Source of the DNA: Acidobacterium sp. S8
Lineage (GTDB): Bacteria; Acidobacteriota; Terriglobia; Terriglobales; Acidobacteriaceae
Length of the DNA stretch: 64,000 nt
Direction of reading: 5' to 3'
NCBI RefSeq assembly: GCF_009765985.1
Contig: NZ_LMUM01000015.1
Coordinates: forward strand, 62,001 to 126,000
Below are positions 26,190-36,466 of this stretch, one piece after another. The notes beneath the pieces were generated by a model. That model had not been told where the DNA came from and searched no databases. It was given only the letters and a program-made list of their open reading frames with translations. Each line of letters begins with the position of its first letter. Positions within the stretch are counted from its first letter, which is position 1. A program made the position numbers and the translations under genes.

Positions 26190-27548
26190 ATGCCCGTCCA
26201 CACTGAAAAAACACGATGGAAGAGCGAATTGCGTTCGCTGCTCGCGCTTGCCATCCCAGTCGTTTTCTCTGAGCTGGGATGGATGTCCATGTCCATCGTG
26301 GACACCATCATGGTGGGCCGTCTCAGCGCCGAAGCCATCGGCGCCGTCGGCATGGGCAACGCACTCTATTACGCGCCCGCGCTCTTCGGCATCGGCATTC
26401 TGCTCGGGCTCGATACGCTCGTCTCGCAGGCCTATGGACGCGGCGACTTAGACGAATGTCATCGCTGGCTCTCGCAGGGCGTCTACATCGCGCTCATCTT
26501 CACGCCCTTTCTCATGCTCTTTCTCTGGGCCGCGCCGCTGGTCTTCCCGTATCTCGGCACCAACCCCACTGTCAGCGCGCAGACCACGCAGTACCTGCGC
26601 ATGCTCAACTGGGGCACTTTACCGTTGCTCCTCTACGCCGCCTTCCGCCGCTATCTTCAAGGAGTCAAGCGCGTCGGTCCCGTCACCTTCGCGCTCATCT
26701 CCGCCAACCTTATCAACTGGGTAGGGAACTGGGCGCTCATTTACGGCCATCTCGGACTGCCGGCCATGGGCGTACGCGGATCGGCGCTTTCCACCTGCCT
26801 CGCCCGCGTCTACATGGCAGGCGTGCTCATCTTCGCTGCCTGGAAAAACGAAGCCGGACGCGGCCACTCGCTCTTCGAACACTGGCCAGGAATCGCCCTC
26901 GAGCGTATCCGCAGCCTGATGAAGCTCGGTGTTCCCGCCGCCGGACAGATCGTCATGGAAGTCGGAGCCTTCGGCGCAGCCACCGTCATGGCCGCGCGCC
27001 TTGCCCCGGCAGCGTTAGCCGCACATCAAATCGCGCTCAACTGCGCCGCATTTTCTTATATGGTCCCGCTGGGAACATCGGCAGCCGCAGCCGTCGCTGT
27101 CGGCCACGCCGTCGGTGCCGGAGACGGCCCATGCGCCCGCCGCGCCGGATGGCTCGCCCTGATGCTCGGCGTCAGCTTCATGGCCTGCTCCGCCGTCGTC
27201 TTCCTCGTCGCACCGCACGCTATCCTCATCATCTATACCAATCAGGCTGACGTAGTGCGCATGGGCATTCCGCTACTGGCAATGGCCGCCGCCTTCTCGA
27301 TCTTTGACGGCATCCAGACCATCTCCACCGGAGCGCTCCGCGGCCTCGGAGAAACCCGCGTGCCCATGCTGGCGAACTTCGCCGGCTACTGGATCTTCGG
27401 CCTCCCGCTCGGCTACGTCCTCTGCTTCTGGCACGGGAAGGGAATCATCGGCCTATGGACCGGCCTTACCTTGGCTCTCATCTTCATTTCCCTCGTACTT
27501 CTCTTCCAATGGTGGCGCGACTCCTCCAAGCTGCAATCGACTCTCTAA
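26190..27548 (+). CDS. MATE family efflux transporter
   Basis: A 452-residue multidrug and toxic compound extrusion protein with 12 predicted membrane helices in two pseudo-repeats. Family marks are SELGWMSMSIVDTIMVGRLS in helix 1-2, LDTLVSQAYGRGD and, in the second half, AAVAVGHAVGAGDG. It exports cationic compounds in exchange for Na+ or H+. The gene stands alone between the tRNA-Ser cluster and a REP-like repeat block. Codon use is strongly biased to C/G in third position, which gives long spurious frames on both strands. The specific substrate is unknown. Confidence 0.95.
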   Translation: MPVHTEKTRWKSELRSLLALAIPVVFSELGWMSMSIVDTIMVGRLSAEAIGAVGMGNALYYAPALFGIGILLGLDTLVSQAYGRGDLDECHRWLSQGVYIALIFTPFLMLFLWAAPLVFPYLGTNPTVSAQTTQYLRMLNWGTLPLLLYAAFRRYLQGVKRVGPVTFALISANLINWVGNWALIYGHLGLPAMGVRGSALSTCLARVYMAGVLIFAAWKNEAGRGHSLFEHWPGIALERIRSLMKLGVPAAGQIVMEVGAFGAATVMAARLAPAALAAHQIALNCAAFSYMVPLGTSAAAAVAVGHAVGAGDGPCARRAGWLALMLGVSFMACSAVVFLVAPHAILIIYTNQADVVRMGIPLLAMAAAFSIFDGIQTISTGALRGLGETRVPMLANFAGYWIFGLPLGYVLCFWHGKGIIGLWTGLTLALIFISLVLLFQWWRDSSKLQSTL

Positions 27549-27554
27549 CCGGCC

Positions 27555-27693
27555 GTCATCCTGAGCGCAGCGGAGTCGAAGCGACCTGCGGTTTTCTTTT
27601 ATAAAGCGTTGCAAAGCAACGCTGGGTAGAAGCACCGGCCTTCAGGCCGGTGAATAGAACAAGCCCGCAAAAAGGGGCTTTAGCCCCGGGCTT
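27555..27693. repeat. Composite REP-like block
   Basis: Four modules lie head to tail directly behind the MATE stop codon: the GTCATCC...TTTTCTTT unit (27555-27600), a perfect hairpin GCGTTGC-AAA-GCAACGC (27606-27622), the palindrome CACCGGCCTTCAGGCCGGTG (27633-27652) and GGGGCTTTAGCCCC (27674-27687), the last nested in AAGCCCG...CGGGCTT (27661-27693). The same modules occur in another order at 24377-24535. The hairpins could also act as a transcription terminator or mRNA 3'-end protector for the MATE gene. Confidence 0.8.
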
Positions 27694-27841
27694 GCCGAGA
27701 ACCTGTCAATAAATAATTTATATTTACCATCGTAAATAGCTGAAAAATAGATGCAATCGTGACAACGACAATTGGCAGAGAATTACCCCTGAAAAGGTTA
27801 AAATAAAACTATCAGAGCAAACATTCAGCGCTGAAGAGGAC

Positions 27842-27942
27842 CCCCTGCTAAGTGATTGAAAACCCTAGAACCGATCTAACCCAAGCAGAATCAATAGGAT
27901 AGCGGGGGATGATACCCCGCTAAGTCGTTGAAAACATTAGAA
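27842..27942. repeat. Two GCTAAGT-N2-TTGAAAAC repeats, one with hairpin
   Basis: Two direct copies of a roughly 28-bp motif: CCCCTGCTAAGTGATTGAAA (continuing to 27870) and CCCCGCTAAGTCGTTGAAAA (27915-27942). The second is preceded by a complementary arm, forming a perfect hairpin TAGCGGGG-7 nt-CCCCGCTA (27900-27922); the first lacks it. The motif lies downstream of the MFS gene, which ends at 27978 on the minus strand, so it may serve as its 3' structure. It has no coding content. Confidence 0.6.
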
Positions 27943-27977
27943 AAGAGAGACAATTGGGAGGGGGAGGGGGTATCCAC

Positions 27978-29207
27978 CTACCCGACGCTCCCAACCGCCT
28001 CGGGTTCCCGAACAGGAATGTCCTGATCCTTCTCCTTAAATGTGAAGAAGAAAGCCACCAGCACCACCGCCGAGCAGGCCCCGGCAACAAACCAGATCGA
28101 CCGCCAGTCATGCGTGGCAATTGCCGAAGTCGAAGGTAGCGTGTACCGGTCAACCACATATCCCGACAGCCACGATCCCACCAGCATGCCGGCTCCATAA
28201 GTAATGAGCGTAATCAACCCCTGGGCAGCCGCCCGCAACGCCAGCGGCGACTTGCGATCGACATAAATCTGCCCTGTGACAAAGAAAAAGTCATAGCAGA
28301 TGCCGTGCAGTAGAATTCCAAGCCACAACATCCACATGCCACTGCCTGCATTGCCGAAGGCAAACAACGCGTAGCGCAGCGCCCATGCCGACATGCCAGA
28401 AATCAGCATGTATTTGACGCCAAGCCGCCGGAAAAACCACGGAATAAGCAGCATGCAGAAGAGCTCGGACATCTGTCCACCCGTCATCTTGCCGGCAGCG
28501 TTATGCACTCCAGCCTCATTGAGGAAGAGATTGGTAAACGCGTAGTAGAACTGCAGCGGAATACAGATCAGGAACGAAGCCAGCGCGAAGATGGCAAACG
28601 AGCGGTCCTTAAAGAGCCGCATGGTCTCGACCGGAAAGATATCTTTCGCGGTAAACGCCGTCGACTTGGCCAGCGGCGGAGTATCCGGAAGCGTGAGGCT
28701 GTAAATAGCCATCAGAAGGGAAGCCGCAGCTGCGAGACGCATGGGCATCGACGTAGCCTCCAGCCGCAGGCTGCCGATTAGGAGTCCAGCGCAAATCCAG
28801 CCAGCCGTTCCCAGTACCCGGATCGGTCCGAACTCAATCTTAGGGTCGCGCATCTGGCGAAAGGCTAACGAATTGGTCAGAGCCATGGTAGGCATGTAGC
28901 ACAGGGCGTACAGCAGCACCAGGACATAGACCGGACCAAAAGTAGTCTGCGATGAGGCAAAGAATAGAAGGACCGCACCCAGAAGGTGAAGCGCCGCCAG
29001 AACCTTCTGGGCAGCAAAAAGCCGGTCGGCGATGAGCCCGACAAAGAAAGGAGAGACGACAGCCCCAACCGCGGTAGTCCCGGCTACCAGCCCGATCTCG
29101 CCACCGGAAAAATGCAGTGTGCGTCCCAGCCAGGTGCCGACGGTGACATACCAGCCGCCCCAGATAAAGTATTCAAGAAACATCATCAGGGCGAGCCGGA
29201 TTTTCAT
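27978..29207 (-). CDS. MFS nucleoside:H+ symporter-like transporter
   Basis: A 409-residue, roughly 12-helix major facilitator protein resembling the NupG/XapB nucleoside:proton symporter family: it begins MKIRLALMMFLEYFIWGGWY and has TNSLAFRQMRDP and GPIRVLGTAGWI, marks of that group. It would import nucleosides driven by the proton gradient. Start ATG 29207 matches the family's N-terminus; the frame extends 17 codons upstream without a good Shine-Dalgarno. It stands alone between two non-coding regions. Substrate range cannot be read from sequence. Confidence 0.87.
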   Translation of the reverse strand: MKIRLALMMFLEYFIWGGWYVTVGTWLGRTLHFSGGEIGLVAGTTAVGAVVSPFFVGLIADRLFAAQKVLAALHLLGAVLLFFASSQTTFGPVYVLVLLYALCYMPTMALTNSLAFRQMRDPKIEFGPIRVLGTAGWICAGLLIGSLRLEATSMPMRLAAAASLLMAIYSLTLPDTPPLAKSTAFTAKDIFPVETMRLFKDRSFAIFALASFLICIPLQFYYAFTNLFLNEAGVHNAAGKMTGGQMSELFCMLLIPWFFRRLGVKYMLISGMSAWALRYALFAFGNAGSGMWMLWLGILLHGICYDFFFVTGQIYVDRKSPLALRAAAQGLITLITYGAGMLVGSWLSGYVVDRYTLPSTSAIATHDWRSIWFVAGACSAVVLVAFFFTFKEKDQDIPVREPEAVGSVG

Positions 29208-29505
29208 GCAGGTGGCATCCTCGTGAAGCTGGAAATTTTCATCTCCGATCATACACAAGCAGGTGGACGCCTGAACGCGGTTTAAGCGCTTAGTGGAATA
29301 TCGGGCTTAACAGGTGTTTTTTCAAGGAGATCGCCTTAAGAAATTGAAGTATTCAATACAGAACGAATCGCTGGACACGAGTTTTTGTCAGGCAGAGTAG
29401 GATAGATCGCAAGAAAGACTCGATAAAGGTCGCCCCTCGCTTGCCCCCGGCCTCGCCCCCCGCTAGTTTACGTCCGATAACGGATATTCTGTTAAGTGAG
29501 GTAGC

Positions 29506-30443
29506 TTACCAGAATACCCTTCCATAGAGCTTATAGAGATACTTCTTGCTAATCATGTATCGCCGCATGTCAGACGGCGAGGAAACGATATACCTCAAGT
29601 GATAGATCCGCCGCAGCGCTCCATGCACTTTCCGCTGCGCCAGCATGTCTAAGCAAAGTTCGGCAACGCGGTGGAAGCGCACTTCTTCTGAGAACCATTT
29701 CTCCCATTCGGCGCGCGCCCGCTGACCCATTTCCGCCGCGCGAGGCTTCAACCGCTCCAGCAGTGCCGGTATTTCTGCGACATCCTTCTCGGGCACGAAA
29801 ACCGCGAAAGCATCCCAGTCGACGCCCTCGTTTGGGATCCATTCGTCAGCAAGAATGATGCAGGCCCGGCCCGTCTTCATGGAATCATAGAGCCGGATAC
29901 TTCCGGGTCCGCGTCCGCGCGGGCACAGGCTGAAATTCGGTAGCTTTCCTTTGCGCTATCCAATACATAAATATCTGGCCTTTGATAGCTACAAATCTGC
30001 TCACGAACGGGATGGGTATCGCTGGAACCAACGAAGCCCGCGAGATATTTTTCGTTTCCGTCTATTGGACGGTGATCGACCAGCGGATTTTCCGGGAGAA
30101 GATAAAAGCCAGTCCGTGTGTGTTCCGGCGAATAGTGTTTTTTGCGCAGCGACGCGAACACCCCCGGAATCGTGGGACGTAAATGATCCGCTGAATCGAA
30201 GAGAAAGCTCTTCTCTGGATATTTGCGATACAGAGGATGTGCACGAACTCTCTCCGAAAAGTCGCCACATGTCCCCATAGCGACGTAGAGGATGATGTCT
30301 GCCTCTTCGTAGTCGTTAGTCAGGGAGTGTATTTTGAAACGGTCCTGAGCCGCGCTGGCCCTTAGAGCACGGACGGCGAACTGCTTATTCTCATCGTATT
30401 CCAGTAGATCGTCATCGACCGACAAGATCGAGATTCTCGCCAT
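29506..30443 (-). pseudogene. Frameshifted exostosin-like glycosyltransferase
   Basis: The first 170 codons (start 30443, MARISILSVDDD) encode an N-terminal glycosyltransferase-like part. The frame then runs to a stop at 29877. The downstream frame contains the conserved exostosin (GT47-like) block NFSLCPRGRGPGSIRLYDSM, continuing as KTGRACIILADEW to a stop at 29506. The break lies at about 29933-29938, where CCGAATTTC replaces an expected CCGAAATTTC: a one-base loss. Restored, the protein is about 312 residues. The apparent ATGA junction at 29877-29880 is incidental. The gene is either inactivated or mis-assembled; an intact product would transfer a sugar in surface-glycan synthesis. Confidence 0.85.
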
Positions 30444-30485
30444 GCGTCGAAGTTAGCACAAGTATCCAGCTTGCCAAAACAATAA

Positions 30486-30503
30486 GGCCCACAAAAGCGG
30501 GCC
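30486..30503 (-). terminator. Rho-independent terminator of mdh
   Basis: On the minus strand, 12 nt past the mdh stop, GGCCC-GCTTTTGT-GGGCC forms a hairpin followed by TTATTGTTTT, a U-rich run. Placement and shape fit an intrinsic terminator. Confidence 0.75.
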
Positions 30504-30514
30504 ATATTAATCGA

Positions 30515-31453
<939 letters not shown>

Positions 31454-31475
31454 CTATGAACTATTGTCGCATTGA

Positions 31476-31503
31476 GCGCAGCGAAGGATACTGTTCGCTG
31501 CGC
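31476..31503. other. Perfect 10-bp hairpin between icd and mdh
   Basis: GCGCAGCGAA (31476-31485) and TTCGCTGCGC (31494-31503) form a perfect stem with an 8-nt loop in the 80-bp gap between icd and mdh. No U-run follows on the minus strand, so it is more likely an RNA-stabilising or attenuating structure, or a REP-like relic, than a full terminator. Confidence 0.6.
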
Positions 31504-31521
31504 CCCAGGGAGACTGCTTCC

Positions 31522-32922
31522 CTACATGTTCCCGATCATCCGAGTTGCAAATTCGCTGGTTTTGACTTTGGTTGCGCCCTGCATCTGGCGCTCGAAATCG
31601 TAGGTCACATACTTCTGCTGAATCGTCTTCTCCATAGACGACTCGATCAGCTTTGCAGCCTCATGCCAGCCAAGAAATTCAAAGAGCATCACACCGGAAA
31701 GAATCACCGAGCCGGGATTGATGACGTCCTTATCGGCGTATTTTGGAGCGGTACCGTGCGTAGCCTCGAAGACCGCAAAACCGTCGCCAATATTGGCTCC
31801 GGGTGCAATGCCGAGGCCGCCAACCTGCGCCGCGCAGGCGTCGGAGATGTAGTCGCCATTGAGGTTCGGGCAGGCCAGGACGCTATATTCGTCGGGCCGG
31901 ATGATGACCTGCTGGAAGATGGAGTCGGCGATGCGGTCGTTGATAAGAATCTTCTTCTTCCACTGACCACTGCCGTGCGACTTGCCGATCGAATCGAGCA
32001 CGCCCTTGATCTCGGCGTACAGTTCTTTGCGAAAGTCTTCAGAACCGAACTCCAGTCCCGGCTCGATGAGCGCAGCATTTTGCTCGACGGTGAGATTCGG
32101 ATTCGTTTCGTGGTTGCCGAGAATCCAACTCTCGCGTTCGGTCACGATTGCGTCGCGGAACTCATCGACTGCAACCTCATAGCCCCACTCCCGGAATGCG
32201 CCTTCCGTGAACTTCTGAATGTTGCCCTTATGCACGAGTGTGACTGACTTGCGGTTGTTCTCGATCGCGTGTTTGATCGCATAGCGCACAAGACGCTTGG
32301 TGCCGGTAATGGAGATGGGCTTGATGCCGACGCCTGAATCTTCGCGGACCTTCTTCTTGCCGCCCTTCAGCATGTCGTTATTCAGGAAGTCGATCAGTTT
32401 TTTCGCCTCGGCAGTTCCCTCTTTGAATTCAATGCCGGCGTACACGTCTTCAGTGTTTTCGCGGAAGATGACAACGTCGAGCTTTTCCGGATACTTCACC
32501 GGGCTGGGCACGCCCTGGTAATACTTCACCGGACGCACGCAGGAATAGAGATCAAGAATTTGACGTAGCGCCACGTTCAGCGAGCGGATACCTCCGCCGA
32601 CTGGCGTCGTCAGCGGCCCCTTGATCGAGACACGCAGATCACGCGCGGCGTTGACCGTATCGTCAGGCAGCCAGTTCTTGAATTCGCGGAATGCCTTTTC
32701 GCCCGCGTAAACCTCAAACCACTTGACCGAGCGCTTGCCGCCGTAAGCTTTCTCTACAGCAGCATCAAACACGCGTTGCGATGCACGCCAGATGTCGCGT
32801 CCGGTGCCGTCGCCCTCAATAAAAGGAATGATCGGGTGATCTGGCACGTCGTACTTCCCGTTTGCATACTGAATCGGCTCGCCATCGGTGGGCAGAGCTT
32901 TCCCGTTATACGTCGTCTGCAT
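31522..32922 (-). CDS. icd: NADP-dependent isocitrate dehydrogenase
   Basis: A 466-residue isocitrate dehydrogenase that converts isocitrate to 2-oxoglutarate and CO2 with NADP+. Recognisable segments are [14 protein letters not shown] near the N-terminus, the substrate-binding [13 protein letters not shown] with the phosphorylatable-type Ser, [15 protein letters not shown], and later [20 protein letters not shown] and [11 protein letters not shown]. The ATG at 32922 is the family start, with GGGAGA 11 nt upstream; the frame is open 23 codons further without support. The residues around the cofactor pocket suit NADP preference in this subgroup, but that was not tested. The gene precedes mdh. 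Confidence 0.95.
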   Translation of the reverse strand: MQTTYNGKALPTDGEPIQYANGKYDVPDHPIIPFIEGDGTGRDIWRASQRVFDAAVEKAYGGKRSVKWFEVYAGEKAFREFKNWLPDDTVNAARDLRVSIKGPLTTPVGGGIRSLNVALRQILDLYSCVRPVKYYQGVPSPVKYPEKLDVVIFRENTEDVYAGIEFKEGTAEAKKLIDFLNNDMLKGGKKKVREDSGVGIKPISITGTKRLVRYAIKHAIENNRKSVTLVHKGNIQKFTEGAFREWGYEVAVDEFRDAIVTERESWILGNHETNPNLTVEQNAALIEPGLEFGSEDFRKELYAEIKGVLDSIGKSHGSGQWKKKILINDRIADSIFQQVIIRPDEYSVLACPNLNGDYISDACAAQVGGLGIAPGANIGDGFAVFEATHGTAPKYADKDVINPGSVILSGVMLFEFLGWHEAAKLIESSMEKTIQQKYVTYDFERQMQGATKVKTSEFATRMIGNM

Positions 32923-33191
32923 GTGTCTGGATATCTCCCAGCTGGATAAGAAATGAGGACCGCAAGATTTAATTCCCTTTGAGGCTAACACCCGCTGAAG
33001 ACGAGTGGCAATTGAGCCTTCTATTTAGCAATATCGCGTGCGGCGCGGTGATGGCCATGCTTACGACAGAATTTTCAACGCACAGCGGTAAAGGCGTTTA
33101 GCAACAGCTTTTTTTGGGCGAAAATTTCGCTTTATTTGCGACAAAGTATTTCCCGGCGATTACAATTCCTCGTGGAATCGATACCACTTTT

Positions 33192-34319
33192 ATGACATCT
33201 ATGACATCGCTTAAAAAACTCGCCTTCCTGGTCGCCAGCTTTTTCATTCCAGCCGTCAGCTTTGCGCAGTCGCAGCCGGCGCCCCTGCGCGTTGCCATCT
33301 ACGGGCTCGAACATGGCCACATCGGAGGATTTTTTCATCAGTTTCCGAATCAACACGACGTGGAACTGGTGGGCATCGTCGAAGCAGACAAAGCTTTAGC
33401 TGATCGATATCAACAGCAGTTCCATCTTGATTCAAGCCTCTTCTACACGTCGCTCGATCAGATGGTAAGCGCCCGTCATCCTCAGGCACTCCTCGTCTAT
33501 ACCTCTGTAGGCGATCATCGCAAAGTGATCGAACAGGCAGCGCAGCATGGATTGAGCGTGATGGTGGAAAAGCCGCTGACCATCTCACTCGACGACGCGC
33601 TCGCCATCCGCCGCGCTGCGCGTGCGCACCATATTCAGGTGTTGGTGAATTATGAGACCACTTGGTATTCCAGCAATCGTGCGGTCTATGACCTCATTAA
33701 CCAGGGCAAGCTTGGAGATGTGCGAAAAGTCGTTGTGCACGATGGCCACGAGGGCCCGAAAGAGATCGGCGTGCAGCCTGAATTTCTAAAGTGGCTTACG
33801 GATCCGGCAACAAATGGTGCGGGAGCTCTCTATGATTTTGGCTGCTACGGCGCTGACCTGATGACCTGGTGGATGCATGGCAAAGCACCGATCAGCGTGA
33901 CAGCCGTCGCTCAAACGAATAAGCCTGAAACCTATCCGCGAGTAGATGACGACGCAACCATCATTCTCCAATATCCAGGAGCACAGGCTGTCCTCATGCC
34001 GTCATGGGACTGGAGCTTCGCCCGCAAGGATTCTGAAATCTACGGAAACAAAGGTTATGCCATCACCGTTGGACTCACAAAACTGCGTCTTCGTTTTGTT
34101 GGCGAGAAGCAGGATAGTGAAACCACTGCAGAACCTCTGACGGCCCCACAAGATACTTCCCTCCACTATCTGGCAGCCGTAATGCAGGGCACGTTGAAGC
34201 CCGACGGCGATCTCACCTCGCTGGATACAAACATGATCGTGATGCAGATTCTGGACGCGGCGCGCGAGTCGGTCCGCACCGGGCGGACCGTCAAGCTCAA
34301 GCCGTTACCGGAAAATTAA
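33192..34319 (+). CDS. Exported Gfo/Idh/MocA oxidoreductase-like protein
   Basis: A 375-residue protein with the Gfo/Idh/MocA fold. A Sec-type signal peptide (KKLAFLVASFFIPAVSFAQ) lacks twin arginines. The N-terminal Rossmann motif is unusual: VAIYGLEHGHIGGFF rather than GxGxxG. The family EKP motif is kept (VMVEKPLTISLDDAL), as is the mid-domain GGALYDFG-like GAGALYDFGCYGADL. The ATG at 33192 begins the signal peptide. Its stop shares a TTAA with the convergent YtxH gene. A Sec-exported NAD(P)-linked enzyme would need cofactor in the periplasm, so a non-redox or sugar-binding role is possible. Confidence 0.85.
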   Translation: MTSMTSLKKLAFLVASFFIPAVSFAQSQPAPLRVAIYGLEHGHIGGFFHQFPNQHDVELVGIVEADKALADRYQQQFHLDSSLFYTSLDQMVSARHPQALLVYTSVGDHRKVIEQAAQHGLSVMVEKPLTISLDDALAIRRAARAHHIQVLVNYETTWYSSNRAVYDLINQGKLGDVRKVVVHDGHEGPKEIGVQPEFLKWLTDPATNGAGALYDFGCYGADLMTWWMHGKAPISVTAVAQTNKPETYPRVDDDATIILQYPGAQAVLMPSWDWSFARKDSEIYGNKGYAITVGLTKLRLRFVGEKQDSETTAEPLTAPQDTSLHYLAAVMQGTLKPDGDLTSLDTNMIVMQILDAARESVRTGRTVKLKPLPEN

Positions 34320-34591
34320 ACGATCTGCTGGACACGCTTCGCAGCGGCATCATATACGCTGCTGGCCGTGTCAAACGCATCTTCGACCGCGCCCTTGCTG
34401 ACCTTATAGGCCTTATTGGCGCGGTCGCTGATCGTGTCAGCGGTGTCCTTAACGTAATCACCCGCATCTTCAAGCCTGCGGCGCACCTGTTTTCTGGTTT
34501 TTTCGCCTGCCTGCGGAGCGTATAAGAGCGCTACTGCTGCGCCTGCCACTACCCCAATGGTAAATACCGCCCAAAATTTCGCTGGATTCAT
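34316..34591 (-). CDS. YtxH domain protein
   Basis: A 91-residue protein with an N-terminal membrane helix (FWAVFTIGVVAGAAVALLYAP) followed by the YtxH hallmark QAGEKTRKQVRR and an amphipathic, Lys/Asp-rich helical tail. YtxH proteins are small membrane-tethered factors, often linked to general stress, whose action is unknown. It is monocistronic and convergent with the oxidoreductase gene, with overlapping stop codons. Confidence 0.88.
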   Translation of the reverse strand: MNPAKFWAVFTIGVVAGAAVALLYAPQAGEKTRKQVRRRLEDAGDYVKDTADTISDRANKAYKVSKGAVEDAFDTASSVYDAAAKRVQQIV

Positions 34592-34827
34592 GATTTCGCT
34601 CCTTGGAATGAGTCTACTTGCAATGAGATACGCGATCCGCCAAAGAGGTTGCTGGTAGACCGCCGGGGAGCGGTTCGCGTCTATTAAAATAAACTAGTTA
34701 GGACGCTATCCGCGCAAGAGCCGGAACTGGCAGTAAGCAGATCACGAATGACGAATTGTTTTTTCCCCCTTAGCACCAGCCCTTGTACTTCCCTCCATCT
34801 TCTCCCCTTCCTCACCGGATGCAGTCG

Positions 34828-36396
34828 ATGAACGAGAGACCGACCGCCCTCATTATCGGCGCGGGCCCCGCAGGTTTGACTGCTGCGCTCGAGTTTCTCC
34901 GTCGCTCGGATATTCGCCCTATCGTGCTTGAAGCAAGCCAGGAAATCGGCGGGATCTCGCGCACGGTGCGTTACAAGGGCAACCGCATGGATATCGGCGG
35001 CCACCGCTTCTTCTCTAAATCTGACCGCGTCATGAACTGGTGGACAGAGTTGATGCCGGTCAGTGCCGAAGAAAACGGTGATGGCGAGCATGCGATTCGT
35101 TATCAGAATAAGGAGCGCAAGGTCGCAACTGCCGAGGCTGGCTCCGACTCTGATCTCGTCATGCTGGTGCGACAACGCAAGAGCCGCATCTATTTTCTGC
35201 GTACATTTTTTGATTATCCGCTCAGCCTCAGCGGCAGGACGCTCCACCAGCTCGGCACGTGGCGCATGCTCAGGATCGGAACCAGCTACATTCGCGCAAG
35301 ACTGTTTCCCCGCAAGCAGGAGGTTACGCTCGAAGACTTCCTCATCAATCGCTTCGGCGAAGAGTTGTATCGTACCTTCTTCAAGTCCTATACGGAAAAG
35401 GTCTGGGGAGTTCCCTGTGATCACATCAGCGCCGAATGGGGAGCGCAACGCATTAAAGGTCTTTCGCTGCGCTCGGCCCTGGCGCACTTCTTTCAGAAGG
35501 CTTTCAGCCGCAAGCAGGCGTCAGATATTGCGCAGAAGGAAACTGAAACTTCCCTTATCGAAAAATTTCTCTACCCTAAATACGGCCCTGGCCAGCTTTG
35601 GGAGTATGTAGCTGAGTTAGTTACACAAAAGGGAGGCTGCGTTCAGCTTGGCTGGCGCGTCAATCGCCTGCATGTCGAGAATGATCGCGTGGTTGCAGTT
35701 GAAGCAGCGAATGCTGCTGGTGAGACGCGCCGCTTTGCCGCCGATTATGTCTTCTCGACGATGCCGATACGCGAGCTGATCCGCAGCCTTGATGTCTCCG
35801 TGCCAGAGGAAATTCAAGCCATCAGCGACGGCCTTGTCTATCGCGATTTTCTCACCGTCGGCTTATTGGTGAATAAGCTTTCCGTGACTGAGCCCGATGG
35901 CTCGCCGCTCAAAGACACCTGGATTTATATTCAGGAGCCTGACGTGCAGGTAGGAAGGCTGCAGATATTCAACAACTGGAGTCCATATCTTGTGGCCGAT
36001 CCGGACAAGATGTGGATCGGCCTTGAATACTTCTGCTATGACACAGATGAGCTATGGCACATGCGCGATGAAGAGATTAAGAAATTTGCCATCGCGGAAA
36101 TAGAAAAGATCGGAATTCTGAAATCGGAAGATGTGCTCGATGCTCACGTCGTTCGCGTGCCTAAGACCTACCCTGCTTATTTCGGAACCTACGACCGCTT
36201 CGATGAAATCATTCGTTATATGGATCGATTCGAGAACCTGTTCCTGGTAGGCCGCAATGGCATGCACAAGTACAACAATCAGGACCACTCCATGCTGACG
36301 GCAATGACTGCGGTGGACAACATTATTGCCGGAAACATGGATAAGCATGAACTGTGGGAGATCAACACTGAGCAGGAATATCACGAAGAAAAGTGA
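34828..36396 (+). CDS. FAD-dependent amine-oxidase/UGM-like oxidoreductase
   Basis: A 522-residue soluble flavoprotein. It begins [19 protein letters not shown] (FAD dinucleotide fold), with [16 protein letters not shown] and [13 protein letters not shown], motifs shared by UDP-galactopyranose mutase-like and protoporphyrinogen-oxidase-like proteins of the NAD(P)/FAD superfamily. The C-terminal [19 protein letters not shown] closes the FAD site. Homologues are often found near polysaccharide genes, but this one stands alone, so the substrate is unknown. ATG 34828 was taken as start; ATG 34819 is an alternative. Confidence 0.85.
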   Translation: MNERPTALIIGAGPAGLTAALEFLRRSDIRPIVLEASQEIGGISRTVRYKGNRMDIGGHRFFSKSDRVMNWWTELMPVSAEENGDGEHAIRYQNKERKVATAEAGSDSDLVMLVRQRKSRIYFLRTFFDYPLSLSGRTLHQLGTWRMLRIGTSYIRARLFPRKQEVTLEDFLINRFGEELYRTFFKSYTEKVWGVPCDHISAEWGAQRIKGLSLRSALAHFFQKAFSRKQASDIAQKETETSLIEKFLYPKYGPGQLWEYVAELVTQKGGCVQLGWRVNRLHVENDRVVAVEAANAAGETRRFAADYVFSTMPIRELIRSLDVSVPEEIQAISDGLVYRDFLTVGLLVNKLSVTEPDGSPLKDTWIYIQEPDVQVGRLQIFNNWSPYLVADPDKMWIGLEYFCYDTDELWHMRDEEIKKFAIAEIEKIGILKSEDVLDAHVVRVPKTYPAYFGTYDRFDEIIRYMDRFENLFLVGRNGMHKYNNQDHSMLTAMTAVDNIIAGNMDKHELWEINTEQEYHEEK

Positions 36397-36466
36397 CCTG
36401 CCGTTTCTTGTTCCGGAAAAGAGAAGCTGTTCCCGCAGAAGGTACGCTTCTCTCCAGCTATAAAAG

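Noticed and set aside
26279-27250. A 323-codon Arg/His-rich frame overlapping the MATE gene
   Set aside because: The composition is that of a shifted GC-rich frame, while the MATE frame shows a full membrane-protein pattern.
29877-29880. ATGA overlap read as translational coupling of two glycosyltransferase genes
   Set aside because: The second frame carries conserved family sequence well upstream of that ATG, so the junction is a frameshift in one gene.
33136-33166. Promoter TTGCGA-19-TACAAT ahead of the Gfo/Idh/MocA gene
   Set aside because: The spacer is long and both boxes are weak, so I do not list it as a feature.
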